Part shown: one piece after another, positions 50,127 through 58,831 of the stretch
Position numbering within the stretch: the stretch's first letter is position 1
How the letters are laid out: each line of letters begins with the position of its first letter
Assembly: GCA_964558415.1 (NCBI GenBank)
Contig: CAZLDI010000014.1
Span: 1-64,000 of the forward strand
Length of the DNA stretch: 64,000 nt
Source: CAZLDI01 sp964558415
GTDB lineage: Bacteria > Chloroflexota > Dehalococcoidia > SM23-28-2 > RBG-16-64-32
Direction of reading: 5' to 3'
Translations under genes and position numbers: made by a program
Notes under the pieces: model-generated
The model's database searches: none
The model's input: the letters and a program-made list of their open reading frames with translations, nothing else
Told to the model about the DNA's origin: nothing

Positions 50127-52498
50127 TGCCGGCCGTCCTGGCGCTGGCATGGCTGATTGGAATTGCGGCAGCCGCCAGCACTGGAACAAATCTCGCCGCG
50201 AGTCTGGCCGCCGCCGGGCTCTTCGGCGCTATCTCGATCGCCCTCCGGCCGAGGACCAGCACGCTCTTCCTGATAGCAGTGGGTGTCGCCTTGATCTGGG
50301 CGGCGGCCGGGCGCTACGACTCGACCGTCCCGAAACCGTCTGCGCTGTCCGAATTGAACGGGTCCAGAGAGGTTCGCCTCCGAGCCGTCGTGGACTCCGA
50401 GCCGTTCGAGAGAGGAGTGGCGCGCGTTTATCGCCTGCAGGTGCGCGAGCGGATGGAGAACGGCGCGTGGGTTTCGGAATCTGGGGCCATCCTGGCGAGC
50501 GGGTCCTTGTACCCGCGGTACGAGTTCGGCGACCTTCTTGAGGTCGAAGGTGAAATGGAGGATCCACCGGTACTTGATGAGTTCGACTACCGCGAGTATC
50601 TGCTGCGGCAGGGTGTGAGCTCCGTCATGGAGTTTCCGGAAGTCACCCTCCTCGATACGGGTCAAGGAGACTGGCTGCGGTCTTCGATCATCAGCCTGCG
50701 GTCCAGGTTGGTGCTCGGGCTGGAGCGCACGCTGCCCGAACCTCAGGCGTCTCTGGCCGCGGGGGTCCTGCTGGGTAAACGCTCGCAGCTTCCGGACGGA
50801 CTGAAGGAAGACATGCAGGCTACGGGTACCGCGCATCTCGTGGCGGTCTCAGGTCAGAACATTGTACTCGTTGCCGGGATGGCAATCGCTGTTTTGGCGA
50901 GGGCCGTGGGCAGGCGCAACGCCGCCTGGATGGCGCTTGCGGCGGTGTTGGGCTACGCGCTGTTGGTCGGAGGGGAGCCGTCGGTGGTCCGAGCAGCTGT
51001 AATGGGCGCGTTGTACGTGGCTTCGATTGCTCTGGGCCGCCAGAACAGCGCCGGCGTCACCATCATCCTTGCGGCCGCGGGCATGACGGCGTTCGACCCG
51101 CAAATCGTGCACGACGTCTCGTTTCAGTTGAGCTTCGCGGCGACGCTGGGACTGGTATTGGCGGCGCCTACCCTAAGCGGCTCCGTGGAGCAGCTCGCAT
51201 CGAGATGGCCGGTCGTGTGGGAATTGCCAGCCACGCGCACCCTGAAGGAAGTCCTCGTCATGACCGTTTCGGCCACGGCGTTCACAATGCCGATCATCGC
51301 GATCAACTTCCACCGCGTGTCGCTGGTGGCGCCCCTGGCAAACCTCTTTGCCGTGCCGGCATTCGTGCTGGTCGCCGCAACATCAGGAGCTACGGCGCTT
51401 GTCAGCCTCGTTTCGCCGGAGGCCGCGCGGACTCTGGGTTGGCTCGCCTGGCTGCCGGCATGGTATATGACGGAGATCATCACGATGTTCGCCGCGCTGC
51501 CCATCGTGGACGCGAGTCTCCGCGGCGTCGGCGTGTGGCACGGCATCGCTTACTTCGCGCTCTTGTATGCCGGGATTCTGTGGCTCCGGGGCAGGTGGAG
51601 CGAGGACCCAATTCCCGATACGCCAACGCCTCAGTTCCGATGGAGTCCCCTGCTTCTGCCGTATGCGATCGCCGCGCTGACGGTGCTGTCGGCAGCGCTG
51701 CTGGGATTGGCGCAGTTACCGGGCCGCGGTCACGATTTGTCGGTCACCTTCCTGAACGTGGGTCAGGGAGACGCGATTCTCATCGAGGGCCCCGCCGGTA
51801 ACCGCATTCTTGTCGATGGTGGACCAAGTGGAGAGGCGATCAGCGCGGCTCTCGGCAGGAACCTGCCTTTTCACTCCCGGCGCCTGGACCTCGTCATTTT
51901 GACTCACCCCCAGCAGGATCATCTGGCGGGCCTTCCTCACGTCATTGAGCGCTTCGATATCCGTATGGCAGCGGCACCGGCCGTCACCAGCGACACGGCC
52001 GCGTACTCTGCCTGGCAGGCGGCTCTCGAACTCGCGGATGTTCCCCAGGTCGTGGTGGCGCGGGGACAATGGGTTGATCTGGGTTCCGGAGCAAGCGTCG
52101 TCGTGATTGGGCCGGTGAACGCGGCGGCAGAAGACCTCAACGATGCGTCGGTAGTGCTGCGGATCAGTATGGGCAACATCTCCTTCCTGCTAACGGGAGA
52201 TGTAACTGAGCGAGGCGAGGCAGCGTTAATGCGCGCGGGCACCGATCTGAATGCCACAGTCCTCAAGGTAGCGCATCACGGCTCAGGGACCTCGACATCG
52301 GACCGCTTCCTGAGGGCGGCGAACCCCATCATTGATGTAATCTCTGTGGGGACCAACAACCCTTATGGGCACCCGGCCGGCGACGTGCTGGATCGTCTTA
52401 GCGGCGACCTCGTTCTGCGTACTGACCTGCGTGGCGACGTTACTGTAAGGACCGACGGCGCCCGGGTCTGGGTGGAGACGCAGAGAGACGCCGAATAA
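50123..52498 (+). CDS. comEC: ComEC/Rec2 DNA-uptake channel protein
   Basis: A 791-residue protein. N-terminal membrane helix and OB domain (VRLRAVVDSEPFERGVARVY), the competence domain (GTAHLVAVSGQNIVLVAGMA), about ten helices, and a C-terminal metallo-beta-lactamase domain with VTFLNVGQGDAILIEGP, LTHPQQDHLAGLPHV and KVAHHGSGTSTSD. It should transport single-stranded DNA. The metal ligand set HxxDH is present as HPQQDH. Confidence 0.95.
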   Translation: MMPAVLALAWLIGIAAAASTGTNLAASLAAAGLFGAISIALRPRTSTLFLIAVGVALIWAAAGRYDSTVPKPSALSELNGSREVRLRAVVDSEPFERGVARVYRLQVRERMENGAWVSESGAILASGSLYPRYEFGDLLEVEGEMEDPPVLDEFDYREYLLRQGVSSVMEFPEVTLLDTGQGDWLRSSIISLRSRLVLGLERTLPEPQASLAAGVLLGKRSQLPDGLKEDMQATGTAHLVAVSGQNIVLVAGMAIAVLARAVGRRNAAWMALAAVLGYALLVGGEPSVVRAAVMGALYVASIALGRQNSAGVTIILAAAGMTAFDPQIVHDVSFQLSFAATLGLVLAAPTLSGSVEQLASRWPVVWELPATRTLKEVLVMTVSATAFTMPIIAINFHRVSLVAPLANLFAVPAFVLVAATSGATALVSLVSPEAARTLGWLAWLPAWYMTEIITMFAALPIVDASLRGVGVWHGIAYFALLYAGILWLRGRWSEDPIPDTPTPQFRWSPLLLPYAIAALTVLSAALLGLAQLPGRGHDLSVTFLNVGQGDAILIEGPAGNRILVDGGPSGEAISAALGRNLPFHSRRLDLVILTHPQQDHLAGLPHVIERFDIRMAAAPAVTSDTAAYSAWQAALELADVPQVVVARGQWVDLGSGASVVVIGPVNAAAEDLNDASVVLRISMGNISFLLTGDVTERGEAALMRAGTDLNATVLKVAHHGSGTSTSDRFLRAANPIIDVISVGTNNPYGHPAGDVLDRLSGDLVLRTDLRGDVTVRTDGARVWVETQRDAE

Positions 52499-52562
52499 CC
52501 AGCAACTTCGCAGAACCCGCTGACGTTTTAGCTATAGCCCCAGGTCCCCGAGGAGCACTCGT

Positions 52563-53006
52563 GTGAGAACCATTCTGATAACTGCGGTACTACTGACGGC
52601 CATCGCGTCATGCGGCGGCGACCCGGATGAAGTCAGTGAGTCGCCGACCGCTTCAGCCAGCCCGACGGACAACATCTGCGCGGCCAACCCTGACCCGGCC
52701 ACACCGGACTTCAATCAGGTCGCTAAGCCCGAACCTGGAGACAGCCTCAGTAGTCCGATTACGGTCAGCGGACGGATTGCGGCGTTCGAGGCGACGTTCC
52801 AGATCACAATATTCGACGCTGCCGGCGCCGAGATAGCGGACCAGACCGGCATGTCAAGCGAGGGACAGGCACTATCCGACTTCTCTGCAGACGTGGAATT
52901 TTCAGTGAGCGAGGACACGCCGGCTTGCATCTGGGTGTACGAGCACAGCGCCAGGGACGGCGCCCCCATCCACATAGTGCAGGTGCCCGTCACTCTGGCT
53001 CCGTGA
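52563..53006 (+). CDS. Lipoprotein with Gmad2 immunoglobulin-like domain
   Basis: A 147-residue protein. The signal peptide VRTILITAVLLTAIASCGG ends in a lipobox-like IASC, so a lipid-anchored surface protein is likely. A Ser/Thr linker follows, then a Gmad2 domain: LSSPITVSGRIAAFEATFQI and the ending HIVQVPVTL. Gmad2 domains occur in germination- and envelope-associated proteins. GTG start behind GAGGAG. It lies between comEC and rph. Confidence 0.82.
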   Translation: MRTILITAVLLTAIASCGGDPDEVSESPTASASPTDNICAANPDPATPDFNQVAKPEPGDSLSSPITVSGRIAAFEATFQITIFDAAGAEIADQTGMSSEGQALSDFSADVEFSVSEDTPACIWVYEHSARDGAPIHIVQVPVTLAP

Positions 53007-53026
53007 CGTGTTGCCACACCCACGAA

Positions 53027-53035
53027 TGCTATACT
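53027..53035 (+). promoter_or_regulatory. Extended -10 (TGC-TATACT) of rph, near-leaderless
   Basis: TGC (53027-53029) and TATACT (53030-53035), ten bases before the GTG start of rph; the -35 is not evident. Confidence 0.5.
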
Positions 53036-53045
53036 CAGGCGCGAG

Positions 53046-53786
53046 GTGATACGCAGCGATGGCCGGCGACCCACTGAGTTACGCCCGATAAAGATCGTCC
53101 CGGGCTACCTCTCGCACGCCGAGGGGTCCGTGCTCATCGAAATGGGGGACACTGCGGTACTCTGCGCGGTGACGGTCGAGGACCGCGTCCCGCGCTTCAC
53201 CCTGGGTACCGGCTCCGGCTGGATAACGGCCGAGTACGGCATGCTCCCGCGCTCCACACATACGCGGACACCCCGAGAACGCAGCGCCGGGTCCGGCCGA
53301 ACGGCGGAAATCCAGCGCCTGATCGGGAGGTCGCTGCGATCCGTCGCGCGGTTGGACCTGCTCGGAGAGCGCACCTTCACCGTCGATTGCGACGTCATCA
53401 AGGCGGACGGCGGCACACGTACCGCGGCCATCACCGGCGCGTACGCGGCGCTTTCGCTCGCTCTTCACAAGTTGCGCGCTGAAGGCAAGCTACAGACAGA
53501 GCCTCTCCGCTGCGCCGTGGCTGCCGTGAGCGCCGGCCTGCTCGATGGGATGCCTCTTCTCGATTTGAACTACGAAGAAGACTTCCAGGCAGCAGCCGAC
53601 TTTAACGTCGTCATGACGGAGACCGGAGAGCTTGTCGAGGTCCAGGGGACGGGCGAGAGCCATCCGTTCACGCGCGACGAGATGAATGAACTGCTCGACC
53701 TGACGTGGGGTGGCATACGCACACTATTTGGCGAGCAGCGGACAGCCCTCGGCGCTGCCGGCGTGACTATTCCTCAGCCGGCCTGA
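53046..53786 (+). CDS. rph: Ribonuclease PH
   Basis: A 246-residue phosphorolytic 3'-5' exoribonuclease that trims tRNA 3' ends. RSDGRRPTELRPIKI, TAVLCAVTVEDRVPRF, EYGMLPRSTHTRTPRERSAG and VDCDVIKADGGTRTAAITGA are RNase PH signatures, and VQGTGESHPFTRDEMNELL follows. Length and active site are standard. It ends five bases from the convergent HIT gene. Confidence 0.96.
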   Translation: MIRSDGRRPTELRPIKIVPGYLSHAEGSVLIEMGDTAVLCAVTVEDRVPRFTLGTGSGWITAEYGMLPRSTHTRTPRERSAGSGRTAEIQRLIGRSLRSVARLDLLGERTFTVDCDVIKADGGTRTAAITGAYAALSLALHKLRAEGKLQTEPLRCAVAAVSAGLLDGMPLLDLNYEEDFQAAADFNVVMTETGELVEVQGTGESHPFTRDEMNELLDLTWGGIRTLFGEQRTALGAAGVTIPQPA

Positions 53787-53791
53787 TCAGA

Positions 53792-54115
53792 CTAGGCGTA
53801 CTCGCCAAGGAACGTCCCACCGATGACATGAACATGGGCATGCTCCTGGCTCTGCATCGCCTCAGATCCAAAGTTTGATAGAAGCCGGAACCCTCGTGGG
53901 CATTGCTCCTGTCCGACTCGCACCGCGATCTCGCCGACTCGACCCATATCACGCCAGAGTTCGGCCTGCGTCACGTGACGCTTGGGTACCGACAACAGCA
54001 TCACCGGCACCCAGCGCAGTCTGTTTCGGAAGACGATCACCTCGTCGTCCTCGTACAGTATCTCCGCCGGCTCGCGGCGGGCGATGATTTCGCAGAATAC
54101 GCAATAATGGGACAC
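53792..54115 (-). CDS. HIT-family nucleotide hydrolase/transferase
   Basis: A 107-residue protein with a zinc-like N-terminal CVFCEI and the histidine triad EHAHVHVIGG. It belongs to the HINT/Ap4A-hydrolase-like group, which cleave AMP from adenylated amines. GTG start, six bases after GAGGAGAA. Confidence 0.93.
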   Translation of the reverse strand: MSHYCVFCEIIARREPAEILYEDDEVIVFRNRLRWVPVMLLSVPKRHVTQAELWRDMGRVGEIAVRVGQEQCPRGFRLLSNFGSEAMQSQEHAHVHVIGGTFLGEYA

Positions 54116-54219
54116 GCTATTCTCCTCGAGTTTGGGAAGATTCTACGGGGTGGCGGATATCACCGTCACGCCTAACGATTCGTCCGGGAACCTGGCTGAC
54201 TTTGGTGGCGCGGAAACTG

Positions 54220-54248
54220 TTGCCAAACCGCCTGCGCCGTGCTAGTTT
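54220..54248 (+). promoter_or_regulatory. Promoter of the 77-residue membrane protein/DUF1015 unit
   Basis: TTGCCA (54220-54225), 17-base spacer ending TGC, TAGTTT (54243-54248), nine bases before the ATG at 54258. Confidence 0.5.
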
Positions 54249-54257
54249 AGTTACACG

Positions 54258-54491
54258 ATGGTTCCTCTAGTGGGATTGTTGCTCGCGCTGCTCTACGGCA
54301 CGGTGTTGATCTGGGCCGCGATGAACCTCACGCGGACGCTGGTTCAGATGGTCCGGCCTCACAGACCGGCCGCCTTCGTGTGCCTGCACCTCACCGCGGT
54401 ATGGAGCGTCGGCCTGGCCGCCGTAGTCGCCGGGATCACGCTTATCCTGCAGGGACTTGCGCTCATCGACGACATCTCGCAGACACAGTAG
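54258..54491 (+). CDS. Small two-helix membrane protein
   Basis: A 77-residue protein with two hydrophobic segments (VPLVGLLLALLYGTVLIWAA and WSVGLAAVVAGITLILQGLA) connected by a basic loop MVRPHRP. No family recognised. It is ten bases upstream of the DUF1015 gene. Confidence 0.65.
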   Translation: MVPLVGLLLALLYGTVLIWAAMNLTRTLVQMVRPHRPAAFVCLHLTAVWSVGLAAVVAGITLILQGLALIDDISQTQ

Positions 54492-54501
54492 CGCGTCCCT
54501 C

Positions 54502-55779
54502 TTGGCCGACGTCCGCCCCTTCCGCGCCTACAGATATACCCCTGACCTCGACATGGCGCTATGTATCTGTCCGCCGTTCGACGTGATCAGTGCGGACGAG
54601 CAACAGGCGCTGCACGAACGATCGCCGGCCAACGCGATTCGAATAGAACTGGCGTACGACGAGGGCGGCGACCGGTACAGGCACGCCGCAGAAACGCTGT
54701 CACGGTGGAAGAGCCAGCGGACCTTGATCCAAGATGAGCCGCCGGCGTTCTACTTATACAAGCAGCAGTTCGGGCATGGGGAGCATCGCTACACACGCAG
54801 AATGCTCTTCGCAAGGCTCCGTCTCGCGCCCTGGCAGGCAGGCCAAGTACTACCGCATGAGCAAACATTTGGAGGGCCGAAGGAAGACCGCCTGAAATTG
54901 CTGGAAGCGACGCGACTTAACACGAGTCCAGTGTTCTTGGTATACCGGGACAGATCCTCAGGCGTGAAGGAAGCGCTGCGTCACATCGTAAGGACGAACG
55001 GCGCCCTGGACTTCGCCGGACTGGACGGCCAGCACCACGCGCTGACGCGAATAGACGATCCGGCATCCCTCGCGCGCCTGACGGAGTTGTTTGCCGGGGA
55101 AACCCTGTACGTGGCCGATGGGCATCATCGCTATGAGACGGCGCTCGGGTATCGAGACAGGCAACGGGCGTCGGCGAGCGCATGGACAGGCGAGGAGGGG
55201 GACAACTTTGCGATGGTTGCGTTGACGGCGGCGGACGACCCGGGACTACTAGTCCTGCCGATACACCGGGTCACATCAGTGCCCGCCCCCCTGGCGGAGG
55301 TGCTCCGCCGTATCGAGACGATCTTTGACGTTTCTCGCCACGCCTCTGTACGCGCCCTTGAAGGGGTGCTCACACAGACCGAGGCCGGGGCGTTCGGGTT
55401 GGTGAGCGCCGAGTCGCAAGAGGTGATGCTTCTGCGGCTCCGGGACACGCGAGCAGCGGACCAATGGTTGCCACAGGAGCGTTCTGCCGAGTGGCGCAAG
55501 CTGGACTACGCGATCGCAAACCATGTCATTCTCCAGCATTGTCTGAACATTCCTGAGCGCTCGATGCACGATTACAGCCATGTCTGGTTCACTGAAGACG
55601 CGGGGAAGGCGGAGGCTGACGTACGGGGTGGTAAGGCTTGCCATGCGGTACTGCTGAACCCGGTGTCTGTGCAGGGCGTTCTCGATGTCGCGGATTCAGG
55701 CGAGACGATGCCCCAGAAGAGTACGTTCTTCTATCCGAAGGCGCCTACCGGCCTGGTCTTCAATTCGCTGGACGGCTAG
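54502..55779 (+). CDS. DUF1015-family protein
   Basis: A 425-residue protein. Family marks are VRPFRAYRYTPD at the start, CPPFDVIS, LPHEQTFGGPKEDRLKLLEA, NTSPVFLVY and VADGHHRYETALGYRD. The TTG at 54502 gives MADVRPFRAYRY, the standard N-terminus. DUF1015 genes frequently neighbour serA/serC in other bacteria, and here serA lies four bases away in convergent orientation. I recall members being discussed as ParB-fold free-serine kinases but cannot verify that here. Confidence 0.88.
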   Translation: MADVRPFRAYRYTPDLDMALCICPPFDVISADEQQALHERSPANAIRIELAYDEGGDRYRHAAETLSRWKSQRTLIQDEPPAFYLYKQQFGHGEHRYTRRMLFARLRLAPWQAGQVLPHEQTFGGPKEDRLKLLEATRLNTSPVFLVYRDRSSGVKEALRHIVRTNGALDFAGLDGQHHALTRIDDPASLARLTELFAGETLYVADGHHRYETALGYRDRQRASASAWTGEEGDNFAMVALTAADDPGLLVLPIHRVTSVPAPLAEVLRRIETIFDVSRHASVRALEGVLTQTEAGAFGLVSAESQEVMLLRLRDTRAADQWLPQERSAEWRKLDYAIANHVILQHCLNIPERSMHDYSHVWFTEDAGKAEADVRGGKACHAVLLNPVSVQGVLDVADSGETMPQKSTFFYPKAPTGLVFNSLDG

Positions 55780-55783
55780 CGGG

Positions 55784-57574
55784 CTACAACCTCGCCAGCC
55801 GGACGCCCAGGATCCCCGGTATCTCCTTCACTCGGTCTATCTGTTGTGCTGAAAGCGTCTCATCCAGCGCCAGCACCATCAGCGCGACGCCCCGCCTCTC
55901 ATGCCTTCCCACGTTCATGAAACTTATATTGACGCCGAACTCGCCCATCAGCGTACCTACGGCACCTACCATACCCGGCCTGTCGCGGTTCTCGCAGAGT
56001 AACAGATAGCCCTCGCTGGGCGGGACGTCTACCCAGAACCCATCGATCGAAACGATGTGCGGACCGTCATGCGCGTATGTAGCAGAGACCTCCGTCTCAC
56101 CGGCGCTTCCGAACAGGCGGACGGTGACGAGATTCGCGTACAGCGCATGCGAAGGCCCGCGTTTCTCCGTAATCTGCATCCCACGTCTCTGCGCTATGAT
56201 GTCCACGTTCACGACGTTCACGCGGTCCTCGCTGATCGGCGCCAGCAACCCTCCGACGATGGCCGACTTCAAGGGCGTAACATCGTGCTGCGTGATGTCG
56301 CCGGCGTAGTCTATTTCTATTCGTCCCATCTGGCCGTCGTGAAGTTGTGTTGCGAGAGACCCCGCTTTGGCGGCAACCGGCAGATAGGGCGCCAGATACG
56401 CATACGTCTCCGCCGAGATCATCGGCGCGTTCACGGCGTAGCGCGCGGGCTCGCCGTTGAGGACAGCGAGCACCTCCTCCGCCACGTCCACGGCCACGCG
56501 CTCCTGAGCCTCCGCCGTGGAGGCGCCCAGGTGCGGCGTCACGATCGCCTGCTCGTTTTCGAACAGCGGGTGGCTGGTGAGCGGTTCGGTCTCGAAGACG
56601 TCGAGGGCGACGCCGGCGATCCACCCCTCATCCAGGGCCATCTTAAGGGCGTCCTCATCGATAATGCCACCGCGCGCCGTGTTGACGATTCGGACGCTGG
56701 GCTTCATGCGCCGCAGTTCTTCCCGGGCAAGCAGCTTCTTGGTGCCCTCGGTCAGGGTTGTGTGAACCGTAATGAAGTCAGACTCTCTGATAAGCTCCTC
56801 CTTTGACACGCATTCCGCCCCGATGACACGTGCGCGTTCCTCCGGTACGAATGGGTCGAAGGCGATGACCCTCATCTCGAGGCCGCGGGCCCTACGGGCG
56901 ACCTCCGACCCCACCTGGCCGAGACCGATGATACCCAGGGTCTTGCCGCGCACTTCCGTCCCGACGAAGCGACTGCGCTCCCATTTGCCTGAGCGCAGGG
57001 AGGCGTTCGCGGCCGGGATGTTGCGCGAGAGCGCGAGCATGAGCGCGATGGTGTGCTCTGCCGCGGAGATGGTGTTGCCGGTGGGTGCGTTGACCACCAC
57101 GACGCCTTTCTCCGTGGCCGCATCGAGATCGATGTTGTCTACGCCCACACCTGCGCGGCCGACAACTTTGAGCCGCGCCGCCGCCTCAAAGACCGCGGCC
57201 GTCACCTTCGTCTCGCTGCGCACCACCAGCGCATCATAGCCCACTATCGCCGCCCGCAGGTCATCCGGTGATAGACCCGTGCGCACGTCCACTTCCGCTC
57301 CGGCGTTCTCGAGCGCTGTCACACCATCCGCCGCTATCGGATCGGACACCAGGATTCGCGTCACCGCTTCGTGCGGTATCTCTGCCAGCGGTATCTCCGT
57401 CACCTCGTGGATCTGGATAGCGAGCCGCTGGGTCAGACGCGCGCGTCCGTTGACCACTTCGCTCAGATGGCGGCTCGTGATTCCTAACCGCTGCGCAAGG
57501 TCCTTGAACTTCCACCCTCGACGGACTATCTCCGCTTTGAGGTTGTTCCGTGAGCGCCCGTTCGTGCCTGCCAT
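55784..57574 (-). CDS. serA: D-3-phosphoglycerate dehydrogenase with N-terminal XRE-type HTH domain
   Basis: A 596-residue protein. Residues 12-66 form a Cro/C1-XRE (HigA-like) helix-turn-helix: LKAEIVRRGWKFKDLAQRLG and ITSRHLSEVVNGRARLTQRL. Residue 72 onward is a complete long-type SerA: RILVSDPIAADGV, Rossmann GIIGLGQVGSEVARRARGLE, catalytic Arg in NTARGGIIDE, Glu in FETEPL, His in PHLGAST, an allosteric substrate-binding domain and a C-terminal serine-binding ACT domain (CENRDRPGMVGAVGTLMGEF). GGGAGG lies six bases before the HTH ATG. The alternative internal GTG (57364), where SerA usually begins, has no Shine-Dalgarno, so the fusion is probably real. It oxidises 3-phosphoglycerate and may also bind DNA. 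Confidence 0.93.
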   Translation of the reverse strand: MAGTNGRSRNNLKAEIVRRGWKFKDLAQRLGITSRHLSEVVNGRARLTQRLAIQIHEVTEIPLAEIPHEAVTRILVSDPIAADGVTALENAGAEVDVRTGLSPDDLRAAIVGYDALVVRSETKVTAAVFEAAARLKVVGRAGVGVDNIDLDAATEKGVVVVNAPTGNTISAAEHTIALMLALSRNIPAANASLRSGKWERSRFVGTEVRGKTLGIIGLGQVGSEVARRARGLEMRVIAFDPFVPEERARVIGAECVSKEELIRESDFITVHTTLTEGTKKLLAREELRRMKPSVRIVNTARGGIIDEDALKMALDEGWIAGVALDVFETEPLTSHPLFENEQAIVTPHLGASTAEAQERVAVDVAEEVLAVLNGEPARYAVNAPMISAETYAYLAPYLPVAAKAGSLATQLHDGQMGRIEIDYAGDITQHDVTPLKSAIVGGLLAPISEDRVNVVNVDIIAQRRGMQITEKRGPSHALYANLVTVRLFGSAGETEVSATYAHDGPHIVSIDGFWVDVPPSEGYLLLCENRDRPGMVGAVGTLMGEFGVNISFMNVGRHERRGVALMVLALDETLSAQQIDRVKEIPGILGVRLARL

Positions 57575-57598
57575 CTTCGCCTCCCGCTTGATGGCGAG

Positions 57599-57634
57599 CT
57601 TATCGTCACGGCGTTCCGCTTGTCAAGATTATCT
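57599..57634 (-). promoter_or_regulatory. serA promoter with adjacent palindrome
   Basis: On the minus strand: TTGACA (57626-57621), 16-base spacer, GATAAG (57604-57599). The -35 abuts the palindrome AGAT-A-ATCT (57634-57626), a possible operator for the HTH-SerA protein or another regulator. Confidence 0.45.
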
Positions 57635-57675
57635 GAACAAATGGAACTGCATCGTCGCTGATCGTTTTCCTCTTC

Positions 57676-58782
57676 TCAGCGAACGGGAAGCGCATAGCCG
57701 AGCTTGCCGAGCGACCTCTCAATCGCCCCGAGCGCGGCGCGAATGTCGGCTTCCTCCACCAGGCCCAGGTGCCCGATGCGGAAGATCTTCCCCTGCATCT
57801 TGGCTTGCCCGCCCGCCAGCACCACGTTGTGCTCGTCCTCGGTCATCGCTCGCAGGGCGCTCACTTCAACGCCTTCTGGACACTTCACCGCAGTTACGGT
57901 GTCTGAGGCGAAGCGCTCGTCCTCGCACAACAGCTCCAATCCCAGCGCCTTCACCCCTTCGCGGGTGAGTCGGCCCATGCGGGCGTGGCGGGCGATAATG
58001 CTCTCCATGCCTTCCGTCACCATCCGCTCGAGGGCCACGTCGAGGCCAAAGAAGATCGACATTGTCGGCGTCCAGGGCGTTTGACCCTTGGCAAGCAGGT
58101 CGCGGTGGCGACCGAGGTCGAAATAGAAGCGCGGCATCGTTGAGCTCTCGTACGCCTTCCAACCCCGCTCGCTCATCGCGACGAAAGCGAGGCCGGGTGG
58201 CACCATCCAGCCCTTCTGCGAGCCGGTGACGACGACGTCCAGCCCCCAGCCGTCCATGTCGAACGGAATCGCCCCCAGGCTGCTGACGGCGTCGACGAGC
58301 AGCAGCTTATCGTGCTTCCGAACGGCGCGCGCGATCTCCTCCAGCGGGTTCGCGGTACCCGTGGAGGTCTCGTTGTGGGTGACTAGGACGGCCTTGATCT
58401 CGCGGTCATGCTCCAGCGCCTGACGTACATCGTCGGCCCGCGCGGCCTGGCCCCATTCGTAAGAGAGGGGGAGGACCCGCGCGCCATAGGTCTCAGCGAT
58501 CGAGGCGAAGCGGTCGCCGAAGGCGCCGATGCTGACCGCGAGGACCTTGTCACCGGGAGAGAGGGTGTTGACGACGGCGGACTCAAGACCGCCGGTGCCG
58601 GAGGTGCTGAGGATCATGACATCCTGGCGTGTGAGGAAGAAGTCCTTGAGCCGCTCGGCGCAGCGCTGAATAAGGGCGGCGAACTCCCGCCCGCGGTGAT
58701 TGACCATAGGGTGAGCCACCGCCTGAAGGATGTCGGGCGGCACGGGGGTGGGGCCGGGGATGCGCAGGTTCTGCTCGCTCAT
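57676..58782 (-). CDS. Class V aminotransferase (alanine/serine-glyoxylate or phosphoserine type)
   Basis: A 368-residue PLP enzyme of the alanine-glyoxylate/serine-glyoxylate family. RIPGPTPVPPDILQAVAHPM is the typical start, SGTGGLESAVVN binds phosphate, LLVDAVSSLGAIPFDMDGWG holds the PLP Asp, and the Schiff-base Lys is in VVTGSQKGWMVPPGL. Lying upstream of serA, with no serC in view, it may be the phosphoserine aminotransferase, as family members are in some archaea and thermophiles, or a serine-glyoxylate aminotransferase. Confidence 0.9.
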   Translation of the reverse strand: MSEQNLRIPGPTPVPPDILQAVAHPMVNHRGREFAALIQRCAERLKDFFLTRQDVMILSTSGTGGLESAVVNTLSPGDKVLAVSIGAFGDRFASIAETYGARVLPLSYEWGQAARADDVRQALEHDREIKAVLVTHNETSTGTANPLEEIARAVRKHDKLLLVDAVSSLGAIPFDMDGWGLDVVVTGSQKGWMVPPGLAFVAMSERGWKAYESSTMPRFYFDLGRHRDLLAKGQTPWTPTMSIFFGLDVALERMVTEGMESIIARHARMGRLTREGVKALGLELLCEDERFASDTVTAVKCPEGVEVSALRAMTEDEHNVVLAGGQAKMQGKIFRIGHLGLVEEADIRAALGAIERSLGKLGYALPVR

Positions 58783-58794
58783 GGGTCTGACTTA

Positions 58795-58824
58795 ATGGTA
58801 GGGGGGTTAGCGCGGGCTGGTCAA
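58795..58824 (-). promoter_or_regulatory. Possible promoter of the aminotransferase
   Basis: TTGACC (58824-58819), 18-base spacer, TACCAT (58800-58795) on the minus strand, 12 bases before the ATG. Confidence 0.4.
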
Positions 58825-58831
58825 GAATTCC

